Shown here piece after piece: positions 1 through 5,379 of a stretch of DNA of 6,934 nt. The DNA comes from Thorsellia kenyensis. GTDB lineage: Bacteria > Pseudomonadota > Gammaproteobacteria > Enterobacterales > Thorselliaceae. The stretch lies in NCBI RefSeq assembly GCF_042432445.1, contig NZ_JBHLXE010000063.1:1-6934 (forward strand), written 5' to 3'. Both the position numbers and the translations under genes were made by a program. The notes below the pieces were generated by a model that did no database searches, was not told the DNA's origin, and worked only from the letters and a program-made list of their open reading frames with translations. The stretch's first letter is position 1. Each line of letters starts with the position of its first letter.

Positions 1-52
1 AAACAAACGGTGTAGCTTAGTATGTGAAAATTATAAATAACTAACAACTATC

Positions 53-352
53 TTGACAAGTTCCGCTGGCGGTAATGTAGAAATAGGCTCACCGAAAAAT
101 ATTTTATTGAAAGCGATTACGGTACAGAAGATGGGTGCCAGCGATTACCGGGTTCCGCCGCCACCATTACCAAGTGGACATAGTGAGTTTTTTATCTTGA
201 AAAATCAAAAAACAGGTCAGGTGATTGCAAATCGCTCTTATAGAATTACGACTTCCGAAGGAGAAGTTTATACTGGGATTTCTGATAAAAATGGAAAAAC
301 AGTTGAAGTTTATACAGCTAAGCCTAGTGAATTAAAAATTGAGTTTATGTAA
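53..352 (+). pseudogene. VgrG C-terminal tail fragment (orphan 3' end of a T6SS spike gene)
   Basis: The 99-residue frame matches the end of T6SS VgrG proteins. It has a GGNVEIGSPKNILLKA stretch like the last strands of the VgrG spike (DUF2345-type) region, a Pro-rich linker (VPPPPLP, about residues 34-40), then a transthyretin-like extension with the pattern 'KTGQVIANRSYRI..GEVYTGISDKNGKT'. Such extensions typically dock cargo effectors. The frame has no ATG; the first possible start is TTG at 53, and an in-frame TAA lies at 38-40. The 12 codons before that stop do not look like VgrG. I therefore read it as a 5'-truncated vgrG remnant rather than the end of a vgrG running in from the left. 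A TTG-started small protein acting as a separate adaptor is possible. It lies about 100 bp upstream of the putative effector, the usual vgrG-effector order. VgrG assignment is from recognised pattern, not a search. Confidence 0.6.
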
Positions 353-370
353 TTGACCTAGCATACTTGA

Positions 371-388
371 ATGATTCGACTATGATTC
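371..388 (+). promoter_or_regulatory. Direct heptamer repeat upstream of the effector (possible operator)
   Basis: ATGATTC occurs at 371-377 and again at 382-388, an 11-bp period that puts both on the same DNA face. A TTGACC (353-358) just upstream resembles a -35 box, but no convincing -10 element sits at 16-18 bp. This is the only structure seen in the gap before the effector; it may be chance. Confidence 0.15.
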
Positions 389-443
389 ATTATTTTAGAA
401 GATGCCACAATCTAAATTTTTTATTTTTGAAACTGTTGTAAAT

Positions 444-448
444 GGGGG
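444..448 (+). promoter_or_regulatory. Ribosome binding site deciding the effector start at 456
   Basis: A GGGGG run ends 7 nt before the ATG at 456. The upstream in-frame ATG at 402 has only AGAAG directly abutting it, which is too close to work well, and the 18 residues it would add look like translated leader. The 456 start is therefore preferred. Confidence 0.5.
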
Positions 449-455
449 TACTACT

Positions 456-2678
456 ATGACTGAAAATGTCCAGGCTAATACACAAACACAAGCAATACCT
501 TCAGGTAAAGAGGTATACCTACCCCCTGAACCAGCGTTGTACTTTCATCCAGAAACGGGCGAACTATTTTATTTAGATGTAGATGAAAACGCAGAGATTG
601 AAGAAGAGGATGCTTTCCTTTCAGCTTTAATTAAAGAACGAATTGCTAAAGGGATAGAATATTTAAAAGTCTCCTCTAGCTTAAAAAATGAGGCAATTTC
701 AGAACCACTTAATCACATAGAAATAAGAATTCAACAAGCAAAAGATGAGCTTAATAAAGCGGTTGAAGCCTTAGAAAAGGAACTTGAATCTCTAACAAAG
801 ATTCACCCTGATGAAGAGGTTAAGTTGTATGATGATAGTGAAAAAGATAGAGCCATTCGTATGGTTGAGTTGATCAAAGTAAAAAAACATTGGGGAAAAA
901 AATATACCTATGTGCGGTCGGATAAAATAAAAAATCATTGGCGAAAATATAAACTTAATAAAAAAGACTATTTGGTTTTTAAGGGAATGACACCTCAAGA
1001 TTCCAGTTCAACTGATAAAAGAAAAAAACCTACCCGTATCGATGAAGACAAGTTTAAATCTGCGATGAAAGAAGCAATTAATCAAATCAAAGAATCCGGT
1101 GTAAATCTCAAACTCTGGGAAAAACAATGGCCAGGAGATAGCGGCGTGCTAGGTGACTGGGCTAAAGATATCAATGAAAAATTAAAATTCAAAAAAAACA
1201 AAAATCCTGATGAACCCTCTCAAATCGATTTTAGTGCAGAGGCTCAGTTGATGCGTTATAGCTATGGGGCTGGCACTGTGGGTGAATATAATCCATTTGT
1301 ATTAAATGATTTAAGCGAAGCAAAAGGAGAAATATCAGCTGGATTTAATTTTTATGCTAATTTTGATGTATGCGCAGCCCAAGCTAAAGGCAGTGTGTAC
1401 ATTCCTGATGAAAAAGGATTAGAAATAACCTATCCAAATAAAAATGGTGAAACAAGTTCATTAGGCCATTTTAGATTTCAAATAGAAGCTAAATTATATG
1501 GCAGTGTAGGAGCCAGTGGAGCTATCCATCTAAATGTCAAAATAGGTACAGATGGTATCATGGGTACTAAAGGCGACCCACAGACGGAGCGACTTGGTTT
1601 TCCAGGTAATAAAAAAGTGGACTTAAAAAAGGTAAGAGACCAATCTGGCCTAGATGCAGAACTAGGGGTTTTTGTAGGGGTAGAGGCGGGTGGCAATATT
1701 GCAGGGACATTTGGTTGGAAAAATCCAGAACTACAAGAAGATTTCACTGATTTAGCCAAGATTGTTGTGGGTAAATCAGTCATGGCTGGTGTGGGCGCTA
1801 AGGGCGCATTGCGATTTACCCTCATTGATAATAAATTACGGATACTGGTCAAAGCGGCATTATGTTGGGGGGTTGGTGCTAAAGGTGAATTTGCATGTGA
1901 AATGGACTTAAACACCATCATGACGCAATTTCTCCCGTGTTTTACCTATATGCTACGTAACGTAGATTATATTGAAGTGGCTGAAATTATGGACGCTGAA
2001 GATTTTGCAGCGCTCTGTGCATTAGTGATATTGTTGCCAAATCCTGCTCTCCTAGGTACGGCGGTGCTTTCTTTTAATTTTGGTGAAGACATTATCAACA
2101 AATTGACGAGGTTATATGACCAAGCTGAATTTCGTTTGCAATTAATGGATCAAATTAATCAATCACCTGATTTTTTAAAATATAGCCCACCTGAAAGTAA
2201 AGGCTCTCTGATTGCGATGCTATTGGAAAAATCGTTTTGGGATATATTCTGGCTTCGCGGTAAAACACACGAACAGCAGGAGTGTGAAAACAAAATGGAA
2301 GACAGCTATAGTGGACGAAAAATGGCAATATTAAAGTGTTTTCGATGGGTGCAGTCTAAGCGAGATTATGAAAATGTGTTACAACATATCTCACTTATTC
2401 CTGGTGAAACCAAAACATCGGATTGGCGACAAAATGAAACTAAAATCATTGAATTTTTGAAGAAGGGAGAATTTTCTTACAGAAATAACAATCCGCGAAG
2501 TAGAGATTATCTAACTGACGTTTATAATAGTACTTATCACGTTAGTTTTAAAAAGATATACGCTAGCTTGCCTGATTCAATTGATGATCCATTGGCTGTT
2601 CTTAAACCTATTTCAGATGAAATCTTCAGCGGCTGTGCGCAAACAATAAACCCATTTTCAGGAATCAAGTGGATATAA
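456..2678 (+). CDS. Putative VgrG-linked T6SS effector, 740 aa, unrecognised family
   Basis: I do not recognise the family by name. Position behind a VgrG tail and ahead of duplicated lipoprotein genes is typical of a secreted effector. Visible regions (residues from the 456 start): a YLPPEPALYFHPETGELFYL block at 21-40; a likely coiled coil at 86-116; a Lys/Trp-rich middle at 120-250; a glycine-rich beta region at about 258-484 with repeated hairpin-like segments and GVGAKG twice (445-450, 472-477); one strong hydrophobic stretch at about 515-541; and a mixed alpha C-terminal domain with Cys 610, 628 and 727. There is no signal peptide, as expected for T6SS cargo. Immunity candidates that are periplasmic and membrane-bound suggest it acts on the envelope (inference). 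Its last ~8 codons (PFSGIKWI) and stop appear to be lipoprotein-gene DNA read in another frame, so the C-terminus is recombinant. An alternative start at 402 would give 758 aa. Confidence 0.75.
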   Translation: MTENVQANTQTQAIPSGKEVYLPPEPALYFHPETGELFYLDVDENAEIEEEDAFLSALIKERIAKGIEYLKVSSSLKNEAISEPLNHIEIRIQQAKDELNKAVEALEKELESLTKIHPDEEVKLYDDSEKDRAIRMVELIKVKKHWGKKYTYVRSDKIKNHWRKYKLNKKDYLVFKGMTPQDSSSTDKRKKPTRIDEDKFKSAMKEAINQIKESGVNLKLWEKQWPGDSGVLGDWAKDINEKLKFKKNKNPDEPSQIDFSAEAQLMRYSYGAGTVGEYNPFVLNDLSEAKGEISAGFNFYANFDVCAAQAKGSVYIPDEKGLEITYPNKNGETSSLGHFRFQIEAKLYGSVGASGAIHLNVKIGTDGIMGTKGDPQTERLGFPGNKKVDLKKVRDQSGLDAELGVFVGVEAGGNIAGTFGWKNPELQEDFTDLAKIVVGKSVMAGVGAKGALRFTLIDNKLRILVKAALCWGVGAKGEFACEMDLNTIMTQFLPCFTYMLRNVDYIEVAEIMDAEDFAALCALVILLPNPALLGTAVLSFNFGEDIINKLTRLYDQAEFRLQLMDQINQSPDFLKYSPPESKGSLIAMLLEKSFWDIFWLRGKTHEQQECENKMEDSYSGRKMAILKCFRWVQSKRDYENVLQHISLIPGETKTSDWRQNETKIIEFLKKGEFSYRNNNPRSRDYLTDVYNSTYHVSFKKIYASLPDSIDDPLAVLKPISDEIFSGCAQTINPFSGIKWI

Positions 2679-2775
2679 AAAAGAGACATAAGGGAGTTTT
2701 ATTTTTAGGTGTAACGTACACCATGCCTCTTTATCAGAACCCACAGATGTTCCACCTGAGGTAATTACGCCATAG
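2651..2775 (+). pseudogene. 3' remnant of a deleted third FGE-like lipoprotein gene
   Basis: This 125-bp stretch aligns without net gaps to the last ~40 codons of both intact lipoprotein genes: CCCATTTT, GAATC, GTGGA, ATAAAAAAGAGACAT, CCACAGATGTTCCACCTGAG and the terminal TAG are shared. The distance from CCCATT to TAG is 124 nt in all copies. The middle (about 2690-2735) is diverged, and read in the lipoprotein frame it hits a TAA soon after the KKET codons. The left edge lies inside the effector gene (effector codons 733-740 and stop), so the remnant marks the joint of a deletion that removed the rest of this copy. No function is expected, except that it supplies the end of the effector reading frame. 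Confidence 0.75.
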
Positions 2776-2804
2776 TTTAATTTTTAAAAGCAATAAGAGG
2801 TTGG

Positions 2805-2891
2805 ATGTATAAAAAAATTATGGTGCAACATGGTGTAAAAGTGAATGATGGATTGGCATCAATCAAAATATCTACTGACAAGAATAAATAA
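2805..2891 (+). CDS. 28-codon small ORF, copy A
   Basis: ATG to TAA, with an AAGAGG element four bases before the start. It encodes a short basic peptide beginning MYKKIMVQHGVK and ending STDKNK. The same ORF is open at the same place in all three repeat units, after a lipoprotein stop and just before the membrane-gene start (9 nt here). No hydrophobic segment, Cys or known motif. Most differences between copies change the amino acid, so purifying selection is not evident; it may be a leader peptide, a residual gene end or fortuitous. Confidence 0.3.
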   Translation: MYKKIMVQHGVKVNDGLASIKISTDKNK

Positions 2892-2900
2892 GCAATTAAA

Positions 2901-2974
2901 ATGAGTTGGAAGCCCTATGACCTAAATTAATATAGCGAACCATGGAAAATTGGTTGATTTCTTTGTATTTTCGG
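2901..2974 (+). pseudogene. 5' remnant of the membrane-protein gene, copy A
   Basis: Homologous to the first ~25 codons of the intact membrane gene at 5380: ATG, then W-K-P-Y-D-L-N, CATGGAAAATT and GTATTTTCGG are shared. Codon 10 is TAA where the intact gene has GAA, and small indels follow, so no membrane segment is made. Homology stops at the CGG at 2974, where the sequence changes to effector 3'-tail DNA. The Shine-Dalgarno is also weakened (AAGCA in place of AAGGA). Confidence 0.8.
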
Positions 2975-2982
2975 TATTATAA

Positions 2983-3036
2983 GATGAAATCTTCAGCAGC
3001 TGTGGGCAAATCATAAAATTCGATTTCGATTTATAG
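2983..3036 (+). pseudogene. Ghost of an effector 3' end (17 codons), copy A
   Basis: GATGAAATCTTCAGC followed by GCTGTGxGCAAA matches the effector gene from 2616 onward. In the effector frame it reads DEIFSSCGQIIKFDFDL then TAG. The resident effector diverges after the CAQ position (TINPFSGIKWI). The ghost thus records an alternative C-terminus, probably the ancestral one, since the 76 bp that follow lead directly into the lipoprotein gene as an original operon junction would. Confidence 0.75.
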
Positions 3037-3100
3037 CCTATGATTTTCGGTGAAGCAATAAAGCTATGGTAATAAGGATTTGACTAAATATAGGTAACGT

Positions 3101-3106
3101 TAAGGA
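3101..3106 (+). promoter_or_regulatory. Ribosome binding site of lipoprotein copy 1
   Basis: TAAGGA six bases before the ATG at 3113, supporting that start. The identical site precedes the second copy at 4340-4345. A palindrome TAACGTTA (3095-3102) overlaps it in both copies. Confidence 0.6.
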
Positions 3107-3112
3107 TAAAAT

Positions 3113-4015
3113 ATGTTAAGTCGTTTTGGTTCGGTTGTACTAATTTTGGCGCTACTCACATCGTGTAAAGAAGCGCCTATAACTCCAGAGGCTAAAGCAT
3201 TTGCTGAGTCGATAATAGCCGATATGGTCCCGATTAAAGGGGGAACGTATGAGATGGGGGATTTTGGTAAAAAGTCGCATGGTTTAAATTTATTGCCTGA
3301 GTACGATGATCTTTATTTACATCAAGTCACTTTAGATGATTTCAAACTGGCGGCCCATCGTATCACCTGGGCTCAGTATAATGAGTATGCGAAATTTGCA
3401 GATGTAGAAACGACTAAGGTGGAAGAATGGAAGGAAAATTTATTTACCACAGTGAATCGTAATGCACCGATTATGGCAGCGTCGGTGCGCTGGGAAGATG
3501 CCAAAGCCTTTTGTCAGTGGGTGGGTAAGGCAACTGGGGAGATAGTGGATTTACCCACAGAAGCGCAGTGGGAGTATGCCGCACGTAATCGTGGGCAGTA
3601 TGTGGTTTTTGCCACCGATAATGGTGAGTTTGAACCTGGGCGTAATATACCCTCCCCACTTAAATCTGCACCCGTAGGGCAGTATCCACCTACGCCTTTG
3701 GGGCTCTATGATATGCTCTCCCGGGATGTAGAATGGGTGAATGATTGGTATGATAGGCATTACTATACATACTCTTCAGAGAAAAATCCTGTCGGCCCTA
3801 AATATGGTGAAGAAAAAGCTGTGCGTAATCGTGTCTCTGGAAGTGATATTCAAAACCTGACCATCTCTAGGGGGCCCGTGCACCCAACTACCCATTCTAT
3901 TGAATCGTGGAGAGATAAAAAAGAGACATCAGGTAGTGTTGTCTTTCGTTGTGCGGTACATCATGCCCCATTACCCGAGCCCACAGATGTTCCACCTGAG
4001 GTAATTACGCCATAG
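3113..4015 (+). CDS. FGE/SUMF1-like periplasmic lipoprotein, copy 1 (candidate T6SS immunity protein)
   Basis: A 300-residue protein with a lipoprotein signal: LSRFG, a hydrophobic core, then lipobox L15-T16-S17-C18. Lys at +2 argues against the inner-membrane retention signal, so periplasm-facing outer membrane is likely. The body has the formylglycine-generating-enzyme fold signature in order: MVPIKGGTYEMG (39-49), HQVTLDDF (70-77), W127-E-D-A-KAFCQW136, LPTEAQWEYAAR (147-158), LGLYDM (196-201) and FRCA (278-281). The usual GNVWEW motif is SRDVEW (203-208), the usual RGGSW is replaced by RVSGSD (240-245), and only one of the two copper-binding Cys of true FGEs has an equivalent (C280). Oxidase activity is therefore unlikely and a binding role likely. 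Position after an effector and duplication suggest immunity; this is inference. It is 95% identical to copy 2. Confidence 0.8.
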   Translation: MLSRFGSVVLILALLTSCKEAPITPEAKAFAESIIADMVPIKGGTYEMGDFGKKSHGLNLLPEYDDLYLHQVTLDDFKLAAHRITWAQYNEYAKFADVETTKVEEWKENLFTTVNRNAPIMAASVRWEDAKAFCQWVGKATGEIVDLPTEAQWEYAARNRGQYVVFATDNGEFEPGRNIPSPLKSAPVGQYPPTPLGLYDMLSRDVEWVNDWYDRHYYTYSSEKNPVGPKYGEEKAVRNRVSGSDIQNLTISRGPVHPTTHSIESWRDKKETSGSVVFRCAVHHAPLPEPTDVPPEVITP

Positions 4016-4044
4016 TTTAATTTTTAAAAGCAATAAGAGGTTGG

Positions 4045-4131
4045 ATGTATAAAAAAATTAAGGTGCAACATGGCGTAAAAGGGAATACTGGATTGGCATC
4101 AATCAAAATGCCTACTGATAAGAATAAATAA
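4045..4131 (+). CDS. 28-codon small ORF, copy B
   Basis: Same ORF as at 2805, with the same AAGAGG upstream and the same TAA. Relative to copy A it changes M6 to K, V13 to G, D15 to T, I22 to M and S23 to P, plus silent changes in codons 10 and 25. It stays open although the adjacent membrane-gene fragment is already stopped at codon 3. Confidence 0.3.
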   Translation: MYKKIKVQHGVKGNTGLASIKMPTDKNK

Positions 4132-4140
4132 GGAATTACA

Positions 4141-4213
4141 ATGCGCTGAAAGCCCTATGGCCTAATGAATATAGCGAAGCTCAGGGAATTGGTTGATTTC
4201 TTTGTATTTTCGG
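4141..4213 (+). pseudogene. 5' remnant of the membrane-protein gene, copy B
   Basis: Homologous to the start of the intact membrane gene at 5380 but with TGA at codon 3 (TGG in the intact gene) and a lost A soon after (CCTAATGAAT against CCTAAATGAAT). It ends at the same CGG joint as copy A. Its inactivating changes differ from those of copy A, so the two fragments decayed independently after duplication. Confidence 0.8.
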
Positions 4214-4221
4214 TATTATAA

Positions 4222-4275
4222 GATGAAATCTTCAGCAGCTGTGCGCAAATCATAAAATTCGATTTCGATGTATAG
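4222..4275 (+). pseudogene. Ghost of an effector 3' end (17 codons), copy B
   Basis: Reads DEIFSSCAQIIKFDFDV then TAG in the effector frame. It differs from ghost A by G/A at residue 8 and L/V at the last residue. It matches the resident effector only through CAQ and the following I. It is followed by the same 76-bp leader to the lipoprotein ATG. Confidence 0.75.
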
Positions 4276-4351
4276 CCTATGATTTTCGGTGAAGCAATAA
4301 AGCTATGGTAATAAGGATTTGACTAAATATAGGTAACGTTAAGGATAAAAT

Positions 4352-5254
4352 ATGTTAAGTCGTTTTGGTTCGGTTGTACTAATTTTGGCGCTACTCACAT
4401 CGTGCAAAGAAGCGCCTATAACTCCAGAGGCTAAAGCATTTGCTGACTCGATAATAGCCGATATGGTCCCGATTAAAGGGGGGACGTATGAGATGGGGGA
4501 TTTTGGTAAAAAATCGCATGGTTTGAATTTATTGCCGGAAAGTTGGGACCTGAAACCACATCAAGTCACTTTAGATGATTTCAAACTGGCGGCCCATCGT
4601 ATCACTTGGGCTCAGTATAATGAGTATGCGAAATTTGCAGATGTAGAAACGACTAGAGTGGAAGAATGGACGGAAAATTTATTTACCACAGTGAATCGTA
4701 ATGTCCCGATTATGGCAGCGTCGGTGCGCTGGGAAGATGCCAAAGCCTTTTGTCAGTGGGTGGGTAAGGCAACTGGGGAGATAGTGGATTTACCCACAGA
4801 AGCGCAGTGGGAGTATGCCGCACGTAATCGTGGGCAGTATGTGGTTTTTGCCACCGATAATGGTGAGTTTGAACCTGGGCGTAATATACCCTCCCCACTT
4901 AAATCTGCACCCGTAGGGCAGTATCCACCTACGCCTTTGGGGCTCTATGATATGCTCTCCCGAGATGTAGAATGGGTGAATGATTGGTATGATAGGCATT
5001 ACTATACATACTCTTCAGAGAAAAATCCTGTCGGCCCTAAATATGGTGAAGAAAAAGTAGCACGTAATCGGGTATCTGGAAGTGATATTCAAAACCTGAC
5101 CATCGATCGATCGCCCATTCATCCAACTACCCATTTTATTGAATCGTGGAGAGATAAAAAAGAGACATCAGGAGATGTTGTCTTTCGTTGTGCGGTACAT
5201 CATGCCCCATTACCCGAGCCCACAGATGTTCCTCCTGAGGTAATTACGCCATAG
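4352..5254 (+). CDS. FGE/SUMF1-like periplasmic lipoprotein, copy 2 (candidate T6SS immunity protein)
   Basis: Tandem duplicate of the gene at 3113, with the same 300-residue length, lipobox (LTSC, C18), fold motifs and TAAGGA Shine-Dalgarno. I count 15 amino-acid differences. They cluster at 64-69 (YDDLYL to SWDLKP), 102-118, 236-237 and 252-275, while residues 119-235 are identical with almost no silent changes. That mosaic pattern fits import of patches from a diverged homologue, or selection for new binding specificity, better than even drift. The catalytic features of real FGE are degraded exactly as in copy 1 (SRDVEW; one C-terminal Cys), so the loss predates the duplication. It is followed by the small ORF and the intact membrane gene, probably as one operon. 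A periplasmic immunity role is inferred from context. Confidence 0.8.
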   Translation: MLSRFGSVVLILALLTSCKEAPITPEAKAFADSIIADMVPIKGGTYEMGDFGKKSHGLNLLPESWDLKPHQVTLDDFKLAAHRITWAQYNEYAKFADVETTRVEEWTENLFTTVNRNVPIMAASVRWEDAKAFCQWVGKATGEIVDLPTEAQWEYAARNRGQYVVFATDNGEFEPGRNIPSPLKSAPVGQYPPTPLGLYDMLSRDVEWVNDWYDRHYYTYSSEKNPVGPKYGEEKVARNRVSGSDIQNLTIDRSPIHPTTHFIESWRDKKETSGDVVFRCAVHHAPLPEPTDVPPEVITP

Positions 5255-5283
5255 TTTAATTTTTAAAAGCAATAAGAGGTTGG

Positions 5284-5370
5284 ATGTATAAAAAAATTAT
5301 GGTGCAACATGGCGTAAAAGGAAATGATAGATTGACATCAATCAAAATGTCCACTGACAAGAATAAATAA
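5284..5370 (+). CDS. 28-codon small ORF, copy C, directly upstream of the intact membrane gene
   Basis: Third copy of the small basic ORF, with AAGAGG at 5274-5279 and stop TAA at 5368-5370. Its stop overlaps the AAGGA Shine-Dalgarno (5369-5373) of the membrane gene, whose ATG is only 9 nt further on. This is the spacing expected for translational coupling or a leader peptide. Relative to copy A it changes V13 to G, G16 to R, A18 to T and I22 to M. No known family; existence as a protein is unproven. Confidence 0.35.
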   Translation: MYKKIMVQHGVKGNDRLTSIKMSTDKNK

Positions 5371-5373
5371 GGA
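5369..5373 (+). promoter_or_regulatory. Ribosome binding site of the membrane-protein gene
   Basis: AAGGA six bases before the ATG at 5380. It overlaps the stop codon of the 28-codon ORF, so ribosomes ending there could restart on the membrane gene. Confidence 0.6.
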
Positions 5374-5379
5374 ATTAAA

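Larger units (their letters stand above)
2975..4213 (+). repeat. Tandem repeat unit 1 (about 1.24 kb)
   Basis: A unit made of effector-tail ghost, 76-bp leader, lipoprotein gene, small ORF and membrane-gene 5' fragment. It is directly followed by a second unit at 4214-5455 in the same orientation. Lipoprotein starts are 1,239 bp apart. Both units begin where GTATTTTCGG of the membrane gene meets TATTATAAGATGAAATC of the effector tail, so this joint is the breakpoint of the original duplication. An earlier, mostly deleted unit lies at 2651-2974. Confidence 0.85.

Noticed and set aside
792..998. 68-codon reverse-strand open frame
   Set aside because: Phe/Ile-rich translation of the Lys-rich sense stretch; an antisense artefact.
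1478..1921. 147-codon reverse-strand open frame inside the effector gene
   Set aside because: Low-complexity Pro/Thr/Ala-rich translation (repeated APLAPTP-like) that mirrors the glycine-rich repeats of the sense frame; no Shine-Dalgarno support. A shadow frame.
2707..2723. Hairpin GGTGTA-ACG-TACACC between effector and spacer
   Set aside because: No T-run follows on either strand, so it is not a terminator; it lies in the diverged part of the lipoprotein remnant and probably arose by drift.
3080..3108. TTGACT with AGGATA as a promoter right before lipoprotein copy 1
   Set aside because: The -10 match is poor and would overlap the Shine-Dalgarno, leaving no room for a transcript start before the ATG.
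3471..3760. Reverse-strand open frames inside lipoprotein copy 1, repeated in copy 2 at 4710-4999
   Set aside because: They are duplicated only because the sense gene is duplicated; translations are Pro/His/Trp-rich shadows with no family resemblance.
3113..5254. Calling the lipoproteins formylglycine-generating sulfatase-activating enzymes
   Set aside because: The paired Cys metal site and the GNVWEW and RGGSW motifs are not preserved, and no sulfatase gene is nearby.
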